Of a stretch of DNA of 64,000 bases, positions 26,339 through 34,887 are shown one piece after another. Source of the DNA: Prevotella sp. UBA4217 (GTDB taxonomy: Bacteria; Bacteroidota; Bacteroidia; Bacteroidales; Bacteroidaceae); NCBI GenBank assembly GCA_002379425.1, contig DFTH01000012.1, positions 109,860 through 173,859 on the forward strand, written 5' to 3'. Position numbers and translations under genes: made by a program. Within the stretch, counting starts at the first letter, position 1; every line of letters begins with the position of its first letter. Below the pieces are notes generated by a model. It had not been told where the DNA came from and ran no database searches. It saw nothing but the letters and a program-made list of their open reading frames with translations.

Positions 26339-26737
26339 ATGGCAGAGAATGTAACACCGGTAACTCTTGAGGTTAAGGATTTTGAGGCTCGTGAGGTGAT
26401 GATGGTTGACTACAAGTTTGATCAGGCCACCGACCGTGAAGGTCAGATTGCAGGTATTCCCCGTGGTGGTCGCATCACGATCCGCGTGAAGGCGATGAAC
26501 GATGGCAACTCTCAGATGCTGCAGTGGATGCTGGCTCCGAACGATCCTCGCGACTTCACCTGCACGTTCTACAACACGGTGGATGGCAACACGATGAAGC
26601 AGTTGAAGGGCACAGGCTGCTACTGCATCCATTACAAGGAGATGTGGGAAGACGGTCAGGAGCACTTCGAGGAGATGGAGATCGTGTGCCAGAAACTCGA
26701 GAACGGTCCCGTCGCCTTCGAGAATCCCTGGAAGTAA
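26339..26737 (+). CDS. hcp: T6SS tube protein Hcp/TssD, second copy
   Basis: This 132-residue paralogue has the same pattern as the first copy (VMMVDYKFDQATDREGQ, IPRGGRITIRVKAM, CIHYKEMWEDGQEHFEEMEI). Two divergent Hcp proteins suggest mixed tubes or different cargo. It is expressed from the same promoter as the first copy and is followed by a terminator-like hairpin. Confidence 0.92.
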   Translation: MAENVTPVTLEVKDFEAREVMMVDYKFDQATDREGQIAGIPRGGRITIRVKAMNDGNSQMLQWMLAPNDPRDFTCTFYNTVDGNTMKQLKGTGCYCIHYKEMWEDGQEHFEEMEIVCQKLENGPVAFENPWK

Positions 26738-26761
26738 TCCGATGGTTCAGATATATTTGAT

Positions 26762-26785
26762 CCAGCCCCTTTGTGGGCTGGGTTA
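26762..26785 (+). terminator. terminator-like hairpin after hcp genes
   Basis: CCAGCCC and GGGCTGG form a 7-bp stem with a 6-base loop, followed by the AT-rich GTTAAATTTG. It probably reduces read-through from the hcp genes into the downstream operon. Confidence 0.65.
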
Positions 26786-26845
26786 AATTTGTCAAAGATT
26801 ATCACCATAATTCCTCATTAAAGAGAGATAGTGAAATAGAAGAAT

Positions 26846-27232
26846 ATGGGAAATTTTGTAACGATGGGCGCTATGCTCCAGTGTAACTTCGGGATGGCAC
26901 CGTGCTCGCTGATTGTCACGGTACCGCTGCGCCCCAAGTGTATGAACATGTTGATGGCGACGACCATGGACTTCACACCTGCCAACATCCCTACGTTTGG
27001 CATGTGCCAGTCGATGGCTAATCCAACGGTGGCTTCCGCTACATCGGCTGCCATGGGTGTGCTGACGCCCATGCCGTGTGTCCCCGTGCTGACGGCACCC
27101 TGGGCACCTGGCAGTATGCAAGTGAAGGTGATGAATATGCCAGCCTTGACGAACAACAGTAAGTGCATGTGTGCTTACGGTGGTCAGATCTCCATCACAA
27201 GTCCTGGCAACACGATGGTGCAAGGTAAATAA
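26846..27232 (+). CDS. DUF4280 PAAR-like spike-tip protein
   Basis: This 128-residue protein fits the DUF4280 family of PAAR-like proteins: an initial 'GAMLQCNFGMAPCSL', 'NIPTFGMCQSMANP', 'PMPCVPVLTAPW' and a final 'CAYGGQISITSPG'. Seven cysteines are present. PAAR-like proteins cap the spike of contractile injection systems. It directly follows the hcp genes and is 4 bp from the PEGA-type gene. No VgrG gene is visible in the window, so what this tip sits on is unclear. Confidence 0.85.
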   Translation: MGNFVTMGAMLQCNFGMAPCSLIVTVPLRPKCMNMLMATTMDFTPANIPTFGMCQSMANPTVASATSAAMGVLTPMPCVPVLTAPWAPGSMQVKVMNMPALTNNSKCMCAYGGQISITSPGNTMVQGK

Positions 27233-27236
27233 CCTT

Positions 27237-28592
27237 ATGAAGAGGAGCCTGCTGACTGTCTTGTTCTTGCTTGCACTGGCATTATCGTCGGTCGCTCAGA
27301 AGATGAGTATTGAACAGTTCAAACGGGTCAAGAAAGACCTGTTGAATCAGACTCCTTTGCCGACAGATAAGAAACAAGCCATTCTCGACCTGATGACTGA
27401 CGAGCAGGGTTTTACGTTTAAGGCAGACGGAAAGACGGACATTCAGGCAGAAGCGGGGGAAGGCAAACTGACGTTGCTGGCGCCCCACAAGACGAAGTTC
27501 ATCGTGATCAAGCACCCCGACTACGGGCAACTGACGTGGAAGGTGCCGGGGAAGGGGCTTAGGAAGAAGAAACATTACCAGGGGAATCTATTGACGGACA
27601 AGCCTGGCAAGGAATATAAATTGTCAAAACAGTGGGTGGTGTTCCAGGTAAAACCTGAGAATGCCATCTTGCAGGTTGATAGTACTGTGTCTCTCATCAG
27701 AAATGGGTTGGCACAGTTTAACCTTCCGGTGGGTAAGCATGCCTACCGTGTGGAGGCACCTTTCTATGAAGAGGTGACAGACACTCTCGAGGTGACTGAC
27801 AGCGTGAAGTTGATCGTGCCTGTCGTGCTGCAGTCGTTCTACTCGTATCTGACGGTGAAGACCCCGATGCAGGACGGTACCATCTATGTCGATGGCTTGC
27901 CCATCGGGAAGGGAGAGGCAACGAGTGGTCATCTTCAGGCGGGCGAGCATCAGGTGCAGGTGATGAGGAATTACACCTGTTATTACGATGCCATCGTGAG
28001 TGTCAGGAAAGGAGAGAAAAAGGTGGTCAGCCTTCAGCCGGCTGACTTTCAGGCAAGACCATTGGTCAACAGGGCGATCAAGCCCGGGACCGATATGGTG
28101 GAAAATATAGATACAGTGTCTGCCAAGACAGACACTGTTGAAGCGATGGCTCCCATCAGTCCGGGTCAGGCAGAGGTGACCATAACCGCTGCCGATGATA
28201 CCACACAGATATGGATAAACAGGGAGCCCATGGCGGTCGGGAAATGGGAAGGACAGTTGGATATGGGATATTATATCATCCATACGACGAAGGATGGCCT
28301 GGAGTCGAAGCCTGTCTATCTGTGGATCGATGACACCCTGCCGGTGAACTTGGATATGAGTGCGCCGATGGCCAGTTATGGCCTGCTGAACATACACAGT
28401 AATGTGGTGGGGGCGACCGTCAGCGTGAACGGCGTAATCGCCGGTGTGACTCCCTGTGTGGTGGAGAACCTGCCTGCCTCCAAACCCTGTGAGGTGCGGT
28501 TGACCATGGACGGCTATAAGGAGGCCAAGGCCACGGTTATCCCGATAGGGAATGATATGGTTGACGTAGGACTGAAGATGAAATTGCAATAG
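27237..28592 (+). CDS. exported protein with PEGA-type repeats
   Basis: I start at ATG 27237 (451 residues), which begins a standard signal peptide ending in SVAQ. The mature part contains several PEGA-like beta-sandwich units: about residues 135-200, 205-265 ('GTIYVDGLPIGKGEATSGHLQAG') and a C-terminal one ('ATVSVNGVIAGVTPCVVENL'). PEGA domains are found in surface and periplasmic proteins. Here it lies in the secretion operon, 4 bp before the E1-like gene, so it could be a periplasmic structural part of the apparatus. The exact role is unknown. Confidence 0.75.
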   Translation: MKRSLLTVLFLLALALSSVAQKMSIEQFKRVKKDLLNQTPLPTDKKQAILDLMTDEQGFTFKADGKTDIQAEAGEGKLTLLAPHKTKFIVIKHPDYGQLTWKVPGKGLRKKKHYQGNLLTDKPGKEYKLSKQWVVFQVKPENAILQVDSTVSLIRNGLAQFNLPVGKHAYRVEAPFYEEVTDTLEVTDSVKLIVPVVLQSFYSYLTVKTPMQDGTIYVDGLPIGKGEATSGHLQAGEHQVQVMRNYTCYYDAIVSVRKGEKKVVSLQPADFQARPLVNRAIKPGTDMVENIDTVSAKTDTVEAMAPISPGQAEVTITAADDTTQIWINREPMAVGKWEGQLDMGYYIIHTTKDGLESKPVYLWIDDTLPVNLDMSAPMASYGLLNIHSNVVGATVSVNGVIAGVTPCVVENLPASKPCEVRLTMDGYKEAKATVIPIGNDMVDVGLKMKLQ

Positions 28593-28595
28593 AGC

Positions 28596-29729
28596 ATGAG
28601 TTACGTCTTTGAACAACAGAGGATCTCTTCCGCCCGTGTGATGGTGGTTGGGTGCGGTGCCTTGGGAAACGAGGTGCTGAAGAATCTGGTGTTGATGGGC
28701 GTCGGACATATAGTTGTGGTGGATTTTGATATTGTGGAGATGGGCAATCTGTCGCGCTCGGTTCTGTTTAACAGGGGCGATGCCGAGGCTCGTCGCCTGA
28801 AGGTGGAGGTGGTTGCCGAACGACTCCGCACCATGAATCCAGCCATAGAGGTGCAGACCATCTGCGGGGATATCGCATACGATGTGGGCCTGGGATTAAT
28901 CCGCCGCATGGATGTCGTCATCGGCTGTGTGGATAGTCGCTGGGCCAGGTACTGCATCAACCGCCTGTGCATGCGGGCTGGTATTCCTTGGGTCGATGGT
29001 GGCATCGAGGAACTGGAGGGGACCGTCCGTGTATTTGCGCCTGGGAGGAACTGCTATGCCTGCAACCTGGGTCCGGAAGGACTGAAGGATATGGCACGGC
29101 GGATGCCTTGTGCTGGTATCATCCGCCGCCAGGAAGCGGCTGGAGCAGCACCGACGACTTCTATAGTAGCCTCCGTGATTGGTGCCGTACAGGTGCAGGA
29201 GACCATGAAATTGCTTGACCAGAAGGCCATCGAGCGTGGTGACGTGACTTCCCTCTGCGGGAAGATGTTCTATTATGACGGACAGCATCTGTCGTCACGC
29301 CTGTTGGACTTCCGTGCATACGACGACGATTGTGCAGTCCATGAGCGTTGGTCGCCTGTCCTCCGCTCCGGGCTCTCTGTAGGAATGACTGTCTCGGAGG
29401 CCCTTTCTGACGGGTGCCGGCTCCTTGGCGCAGGGCAGTTGGAACTCTGTCTGGAAAACGATTGCTTTGTCGATTACGTGGTAGAGCGCTCAAATGATTG
29501 CCGGACGGTAGTGATGTGTCCGGGAAGGGACGTGGAGCGGCATATAGAGACGGACTCCAAGTTGCGCGGACTTCCTAACAGCGCGCTCTATCAGCATGAA
29601 TATAGGGAGATTGACAGTACATTCCCTTATTTGGAGATGACGCTGGCACAGTTGGGGATACCCGTCCATGATGTGCTGCATGTGGTGGCTGACAGTAAAG
29701 ATTATTATTTGGAGGTTGACGTAGCATGA
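28596..29729 (+). CDS. E1-like ThiF/MoeB-family adenylating enzyme
   Basis: The N-terminal 210 residues form a Rossmann-type E1/ThiF fold: the ATP loop G19-C-G-A-L-G24, D43-x-D45, N51 and R54 in the 'DxDxVExxNLSR' stretch, and D113 in VIGCVDS. C172 in a crossover loop is a candidate thioester cysteine; C153 and C156 form a CxxC pair. From about residue 255 an extra domain ends in 'LGIPVHDVLHVV', which resembles the last strands of a ubiquitin fold. Enzymes of this family adenylate the C-terminal glycine of ubiquitin-like proteins. Its stop overlaps the tssG start (ATGA), placing it firmly in the secretion operon. Confidence 0.88.
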   Translation: MSYVFEQQRISSARVMVVGCGALGNEVLKNLVLMGVGHIVVVDFDIVEMGNLSRSVLFNRGDAEARRLKVEVVAERLRTMNPAIEVQTICGDIAYDVGLGLIRRMDVVIGCVDSRWARYCINRLCMRAGIPWVDGGIEELEGTVRVFAPGRNCYACNLGPEGLKDMARRMPCAGIIRRQEAAGAAPTTSIVASVIGAVQVQETMKLLDQKAIERGDVTSLCGKMFYYDGQHLSSRLLDFRAYDDDCAVHERWSPVLRSGLSVGMTVSEALSDGCRLLGAGQLELCLENDCFVDYVVERSNDCRTVVMCPGRDVERHIETDSKLRGLPNSALYQHEYREIDSTFPYLEMTLAQLGIPVHDVLHVVADSKDYYLEVDVA

Positions 29730-30514
29730 GAATAGATAGGAATTTGTATCAGATCAGGGCTGAAGTCTTGTTGAACTATCTCTATCCGGAGATGGAGAAG
29801 GAGTGGATGGCTCTGTTCAAGGGTACGTTCTTTAGGAACTACAATGAAGACGTCCTGGCGCTGTATGAGGATGAGAAGAAGGTCTATCTGGCGCGAGACG
29901 GCTTCCTGCGCCTGTTGCCGGAAGGCTTGCTGACAAAGGATGATGACCTGAAAGGTGAGGACGTCTCCCAGAAGTTCAAGGATCTGGAGTGGCGTAGGGA
30001 ATTGCTGAATGAGGCATTCTCTCCTTTTGATACCTATATCTTCAAGAAGAAACTGGCCATAGAGCGTAATGCCTCTCAGTTGTTGCAGGAGAAACTGGAA
30101 TATATCCTGAAGGCGTACTTTGACTTCGATATGGCGGCAGAAACCAGTGAGTTGGTTAAAGAGGCTGCCGTCATCCTTCCATTTGTCAAGCAGTACAAGG
30201 GGGATTTCCATTTCGTTGCCAATCTGCTGGGTGCACTGATGGAGTGTAAGGTTGAGATGAGTACAGGCCGTTACAGTCATCTTGATACGACGATCTGCTG
30301 GTTGCCGAAGGTGAGATATAATCTCCTGATACCCGATCTGACACCGGAGTCCTATAACGGCCGAATGAAGGAATTGGAACCACTGGTACAGTTTATAAGA
30401 GAATGGTTTATTCCTTTTGACGTGCTATGTGAGGTAAAGATCAAGGAATATCACTATATGCGCAAATCGCAGCAGGTGATCACTTTGGATTATAATACAG
30501 AGTTGAATCAATAA
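29726..30514 (+). CDS. tssG: TssG-like baseplate protein
   Basis: The 262-residue protein lies in the position expected for a baseplate wedge gene, directly before tssK and close to tssE and tssF. Features seen are 'ILPFVKQYKGDFHFVANLLGAL' and a C-terminal beta segment ('VITLDYNTELN'), which resemble the TssG pattern. It is shorter than typical proteobacterial TssG, in keeping with Bacteroidetes systems. The start overlaps the E1-like gene stop by 4 bp. The assignment rests mainly on context and weak motifs. Confidence 0.65.
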   Translation: MRIDRNLYQIRAEVLLNYLYPEMEKEWMALFKGTFFRNYNEDVLALYEDEKKVYLARDGFLRLLPEGLLTKDDDLKGEDVSQKFKDLEWRRELLNEAFSPFDTYIFKKKLAIERNASQLLQEKLEYILKAYFDFDMAAETSELVKEAAVILPFVKQYKGDFHFVANLLGALMECKVEMSTGRYSHLDTTICWLPKVRYNLLIPDLTPESYNGRMKELEPLVQFIREWFIPFDVLCEVKIKEYHYMRKSQQVITLDYNTELNQ

Positions 30515-30542
30515 AAGTTTAGGATTATATACATAGAAAGTT

Positions 30543-31736
30543 ATGGATCTGAATTCTAAAATTATCTGGTCGCCAGGAATGGAGATTACGGCGCAGACCT
30601 TCATAGGTCTGGAGGAGAAACTGGATCTTCAGCAGCGTATTGCTATCCGTGCAGCGTTGGGAAGTACCCGTATGGGTATGTTGCCTGGTTCAGAGTTGAA
30701 CTGCAATGGTAATTTTGTCAAGAATACGTTTGAGATAGATCATCTGCAATGTATGGCCCTGCTGCCTTCTGGGAAATTGATCGATGCCGACGAGCAGGCC
30801 GTCATTACCATACCGATGCTGTTTGGCGACAGATACTACCTGACCATAGGGATCGGAACGACGGAGACAGAATTTGAGAAGGAGGGAATTGCGTATGTTC
30901 GTCCGCATTACGAGTATGCCCTATATACGATGGAAGAGGTAGAGGAGCATGACGTGATGCCGCTGATGCGCTTCTCAGTCAGTGAAGGCGTCTTTGCCAT
31001 AGATACCGCCTACATCCCGCCTTGTCTCCTGCTGTCCAGCGATCTCCGTTTCGCAGAATATATCATGCGGTATGCCGAACAGTTGACGACCATCACCTCT
31101 CACCAGAATCTGGAGGATGGTGACGGGAAGCGTGCCTTGCTTCACTACCTGTTTATCATGAAAGGGTATAACCTGAAGAACAGTGTCCATGACTTTGTGA
31201 TGCTTTTGCAGGAGATTGCTCAGGCCATGAGTTATTATATCATGGTCCCGAACACGGGTCAGGCCATGGAAATGCCAGAACCATCACAGGTAGATGTTCA
31301 GGTATGGCTCGAATGGTTCGATAACTATCTGACGGGAGCCGTCACCGTGCTTGACAAGGTGGTGCTGGAAGATCATACGATTGACTATGATGCATTGCTC
31401 AGGCAGGCCAAGGAAGAACTGTATGCCCAACTGCATGAGGAACTGATTGTCAGGCTGCTTTCAGAAACGAAGGAAGAACTGCTGCGAATCGTGAAAGATG
31501 AATTAGAGAACTCTCTGTCAAGGCAGACACAGGTGCTGACCGAGTATATCGACAACAACCTGAAGCCAACTCTGCAAGAGGAGTTCCAGCGTGAGTTGAA
31601 GAGTTCGCTGGTCGCAATGGAAGACGACCTGACGGAGAAACTCTACGAGCGTCTGTACGAGGAATTGTTCGAGCACCTTTTCAATGCGCTCTATGTACCT
31701 GAGCCTGAAGATGAAAAGTTTGTCCCAATTATATAA
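30543..31736 (+). CDS. tssK: T6SS baseplate adaptor TssK
   Basis: The 397-residue protein begins with 'IIWSPGMEITAQTFIGLEEKL', the TssK N-terminal pattern, followed by 'LLPSGKLIDAD' and a beta-sandwich region. The C-terminal third is unusually rich in Glu/Lys/Leu heptads (residues about 285-385) and looks like a coiled coil. TssK links the baseplate to the membrane complex. It lies between tssG and tssE. Confidence 0.82.
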   Translation: MDLNSKIIWSPGMEITAQTFIGLEEKLDLQQRIAIRAALGSTRMGMLPGSELNCNGNFVKNTFEIDHLQCMALLPSGKLIDADEQAVITIPMLFGDRYYLTIGIGTTETEFEKEGIAYVRPHYEYALYTMEEVEEHDVMPLMRFSVSEGVFAIDTAYIPPCLLLSSDLRFAEYIMRYAEQLTTITSHQNLEDGDGKRALLHYLFIMKGYNLKNSVHDFVMLLQEIAQAMSYYIMVPNTGQAMEMPEPSQVDVQVWLEWFDNYLTGAVTVLDKVVLEDHTIDYDALLRQAKEELYAQLHEELIVRLLSETKEELLRIVKDELENSLSRQTQVLTEYIDNNLKPTLQEEFQRELKSSLVAMEDDLTEKLYERLYEELFEHLFNALYVPEPEDEKFVPII

Positions 31737-31745
31737 TCATAGCGT

Positions 31746-32201
31746 ATGGCATATATAGCAATCCCCTTAGAGGTCAAAAAGAGCGGGCTGGCTCGGCAGC
31801 AGAACTTGAAAAAGGCGATAGATGAGTCGCTTTATATGCTGTTGACTACACCGCGATACAACAATATCGGCGACCCTCAGTACGGATTTGTTTTTAATAA
31901 CATGCGTTTTGAGATTTTCGATGAGCATGAGGGCGTGATCTATAATTCTGGTGATACCATCTATGAATCAGGTATCCAGGATTTATACAACAAGAAGATA
32001 TCTGGTTCGTCTAAGAATATGAATACCTTTGCCGCAGAACTGAAAGAGGTTGTGAAAATGTATGAGAAGCGTTTGGACGACGTGGCGGTAACCATGACGT
32101 ATATCCGTGAAGAGCGACTTATCTACATTACCGTTAAGGGCATCATCTCTTCAACGAAAGAGGAATATGTATTCACGAACACATTGAGAGTATGGAAATA
32201 A
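31746..32201 (+). CDS. tssE: T6SS baseplate protein TssE (gp25-like)
   Basis: This 151-residue protein has the gp25-like core, with 'LYMLLTTPRYNNIGDPQYGF' near residue 30 and a C-terminal beta segment. TssE nucleates sheath assembly with TssF and TssG. It starts 10 bp after tssK and lies 16 bp before tssF. Confidence 0.85.
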   Translation: MAYIAIPLEVKKSGLARQQNLKKAIDESLYMLLTTPRYNNIGDPQYGFVFNNMRFEIFDEHEGVIYNSGDTIYESGIQDLYNKKISGSSKNMNTFAAELKEVVKMYEKRLDDVAVTMTYIREERLIYITVKGIISSTKEEYVFTNTLRVWK

Positions 32202-32216
32202 AATGAAGAAGAGAAC

Positions 32217-33935
32217 ATGAGGCAAACAATATTTGAAAATAAGCAGAAGGCAGACGAACTGATTCAGGAAGCCATCCGCATTTGGCAAGGAAGCGACCAT
32301 CCAGACCAACTGGAGGGACTTGAGCAGGATCCAGTGTTCTCGCTGTTGATGACAGCCCTGGCCTATCAGTCTAACGAACTGGAAAGTGAGTTGGACCACA
32401 TGAAGGCTGACGTGTTGGAAGAATTCTCCCACATGCTGACGTCCTATGAGGTAGGGCATGCCATTCCTGCAACCGCAGTGGTGGAAACCTCCCTTCAGTC
32501 AGGGGTTCCTGAAATGGAAATGACGGATCGCCATGTGTTTACCATGACGGAGACAGAAGCACGGTTTATCCCCTTGCTCAAGACCCGTGTGCTGAATACG
32601 ACGATACGTTCTGTCATCAGGATGGATGGCCGCAGATGGAAAGTGTCGCTCAGATTCGATTCCCCTATCACGGACCTGTCGGGATTTGCCTTTTGTATCA
32701 AGAACCATTACTTCAAGGACCTCAAGGTGACTCTGAAGGGACAGCCGTTGCCCCTGGTAGCACCCTGGGATCTCTCGGAACTGCCTCTGTCTCCCTGTTT
32801 TGATATCGACGCCGTCTTGTATAACCGTTCCCAGACCTATATGGCAGCCGCATCGTGTCTGGACCTTTTTGCAAGGCAGAATGTGAGGATGTATTGCATT
32901 AAGCAGCATCAGGGCAAGAAGTTTATACCGTCAGAGACGGACAGTGTGGACCTCATCTTTGAATTTACAGGCATCCAGGATAATTTCCTGTTCGATAAGG
33001 ATAATCTGTCCCTGAACACGATTATTCTGGTGAATGCCCACCTTCACACGGCCGACCTTTCATCCACGTCACCGATTGTACGTGTGGCTGGTTTTCAAAG
33101 CCAAAGTACGGAGGGGAACAATATCAGTCAGCAGTTCCTTCACATGATCCGTCCCTCATCGGACCAGATCTTTGGCACGGTGCCTGTGGAGGTGAGAAAG
33201 ATGGATGGCGACCGCTTCAATCAGGGCAGTCTGGTGACCCTGCTCAACAATCTGATCAGTAAGTATTATACCGACTACTATGCGTATCAGAATATACAGG
33301 CAGAGGCCAACGATCGCGTGATGCACAGTCTGATAGACCTGCTGACACAAATGCGTGACTCGGCAAGGAACGACCTCGAGCGCAGGGTGCCCGGCATTTA
33401 TCTGATGCTACGGCCACAGGCGGACAAGAAGATGAAGCCAGTGAACCTTTCCGTTTCCTATCTGACGACATTAGGGGCAGCCATTAATTCACAACTGACG
33501 CAGAGTAGTTCGTTCCAGTCTCCAAGTGGCTTTAATAGTGCTGCTACACGTCAGATTGCCGCACCTGTTCCCGGAAATGATGAGGTGCGTGACAAAATGG
33601 AGGAAGCCACTCTGTCCCGCTATTACATGGTGACAGCCGACCGGTTGGTTACGCCTGCTGATATGAAACTCTTCTGCTACACAGAGTTGCTGTTGCGCTT
33701 TGGCATTAACAGGCAGATGATAAAAAGCATCAGTATCAGTCACCGCCAGCAACTCGGCCGCTGGAATGCCGGCTATGAGATATTGATAGATATTATCCTG
33801 AATGACAACCCGTATATCCGAAAGGGCTTTGAGGAGAAGATTCCCCATGCCGAGATGCTGTTAGAGGCCATGATGAGTGTCAGAAGCGTGAATATCTATC
33901 CAATTCAGGTAACTATTCAAATAGACAAAAAATAA
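32217..33935 (+). CDS. tssF: T6SS baseplate protein TssF
   Basis: The 572-residue protein fits TssF in size and pattern, with an N-terminal helical region ('LLMTALAYQSNELESELDHM'), repeated beta domains and the C-terminal segment 'VTADRLVTPADMKLFCYTELL'. It forms the baseplate wedge with TssE and TssG. The gene is followed after 11 bp by the ubiquitin-like gene, so the conjugation genes are probably translated from the same message. Confidence 0.88.
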   Translation: MRQTIFENKQKADELIQEAIRIWQGSDHPDQLEGLEQDPVFSLLMTALAYQSNELESELDHMKADVLEEFSHMLTSYEVGHAIPATAVVETSLQSGVPEMEMTDRHVFTMTETEARFIPLLKTRVLNTTIRSVIRMDGRRWKVSLRFDSPITDLSGFAFCIKNHYFKDLKVTLKGQPLPLVAPWDLSELPLSPCFDIDAVLYNRSQTYMAAASCLDLFARQNVRMYCIKQHQGKKFIPSETDSVDLIFEFTGIQDNFLFDKDNLSLNTIILVNAHLHTADLSSTSPIVRVAGFQSQSTEGNNISQQFLHMIRPSSDQIFGTVPVEVRKMDGDRFNQGSLVTLLNNLISKYYTDYYAYQNIQAEANDRVMHSLIDLLTQMRDSARNDLERRVPGIYLMLRPQADKKMKPVNLSVSYLTTLGAAINSQLTQSSSFQSPSGFNSAATRQIAAPVPGNDEVRDKMEEATLSRYYMVTADRLVTPADMKLFCYTELLLRFGINRQMIKSISISHRQQLGRWNAGYEILIDIILNDNPYIRKGFEEKIPHAEMLLEAMMSVRSVNIYPIQVTIQIDKK

Positions 33936-33946
33936 AGTATATATAT

Positions 33947-34264
33947 ATGGACGATTTCTTTCTGGATATTGCATACAAGAATAAGACTGTGCGCTTTAAG
34001 GTCGTAAATCCTGATGCACCGTTGAGTACGCTGGTAGATAACCTGCGCCATGCCATTGGCGAGGATGGGCGGTTGATCTTTGATTTCCCCTCAATAGACC
34101 AGACGGGTGCTCCACTGGACTACTTCTTTGGAAAGGAAGACCCTGACGTGCACGAAATACGGGTGATGCGTCCGCGCATCGGTCATGAGGACCAGAAACT
34201 GAAAGATTATAATGTCAGGAATGGTGATTTGGTATATCTGGTGCCAGATCCTATTCCGGGTTGA
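33947..34264 (+). CDS. ubiquitin-like beta-grasp protein ending in Gly
   Basis: The 105-residue protein shows a beta-grasp pattern: two N-terminal strands (FFLDIAYKNKTVRFKVV), a helix ('LSTLVDNLRHAI'), later strands and the classic end 'LKDYNVRNGDLVYLVPD'. It ends in PIPG with no residues after the glycine, so it would need no processing before activation. Eukaryotic ubiquitin and many bacterial Ub-like proteins end in GG; here there is a single Gly. It lies between tssF and the E2-like gene. It resembles YukD/EsaB-type folds, but the neighbouring E1, E2 and RING genes favour a conjugated tag. Confidence 0.85.
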   Translation: MDDFFLDIAYKNKTVRFKVVNPDAPLSTLVDNLRHAIGEDGRLIFDFPSIDQTGAPLDYFFGKEDPDVHEIRVMRPRIGHEDQKLKDYNVRNGDLVYLVPDPIPG

Positions 34265-34292
34265 TGGAGAAATAGCGAACGGAAGCGAAGAT

Positions 34293-34877
34293 ATGATCGA
34301 AAGTAGCCAGCAAATTGATCCTGAGATGCTGAAAGGCCGTAACCGCAGGTTGTGGCATGAGTGGCACCTGTTGGAAGAAGGACTCTCAAACCGTCGGAAT
34401 ATCACGTTTAAGGTGACAAGACGGAATGCAGAAGGACTTCCTACGGGCTATCTGGTGTATTACGATCTTCGCAGTATCTGTGGCGTGACACATGAAGAGG
34501 AGTTGAATGAGCCGGGGGTGGAGAATCATCCGATCTTTGCCAGGGGCTTCCAGATGACAATCGACCTCCCTAATGGCTATCCCTGTGTCGATGCACCACC
34601 ATCGCTTCATTTTCAGACCACGGACCCTCAAGGTAAGGCCATCCCTCATCCATGGCATCCGAATATCAGATATTTCGGAGATTTCGCCGGTAGGGTATGC
34701 ATCAATATGGCAGATACATATACCGACCTGCTGTGGGGAGTGGATCGTGTGGCATCCTATCTTCGGTATGATACATACCATGCCTTGATGGAACCACCCT
34801 TCCCTGAAGATCTGAAAGTCGCTGCATGGGTCATTCGCCAGGGAGAACCTAAAAGTTGGATAATATTTGAACAATAG
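34293..34877 (+). CDS. E2-like ubiquitin-conjugating enzyme homologue
   Basis: I start at ATG 34293 (194 residues), 28 bp after the ubiquitin-like gene; an in-frame ATG at 34212 would overlap that gene. The UBC fold is indicated by 'GYPCVDAPPSLHFQT', the H122-P123-N124 motif and the candidate catalytic cysteine C136 in GRVCIN, followed by an LLWGVDRVASYL helix. The HPN-to-cysteine spacing is 4 residues longer than in typical eukaryotic E2s. The presence of both HPN and Cys argues for an active enzyme rather than a Cys-less variant. Confidence 0.88.
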   Translation: MIESSQQIDPEMLKGRNRRLWHEWHLLEEGLSNRRNITFKVTRRNAEGLPTGYLVYYDLRSICGVTHEEELNEPGVENHPIFARGFQMTIDLPNGYPCVDAPPSLHFQTTDPQGKAIPHPWHPNIRYFGDFAGRVCINMADTYTDLLWGVDRVASYLRYDTYHALMEPPFPEDLKVAAWVIRQGEPKSWIIFEQ

Positions 34878-34887
34878 ATACAGATTA

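Noticed and set aside
20597..34264. Extracellular contractile injection system (eCIS) rather than T6SS
   Set aside because: ClpV, TssK and Hcp of the Bacteroidetes type, together with membrane proteins, fit a T6SS. DUF4280 also occurs in eCIS loci and alone would not decide.
33947..34264. YukD/EsaB component of a type VII system
   Set aside because: No EssC, WXG100 or other type VII genes are present; E1, E2 and RING genes lie in the same operon.
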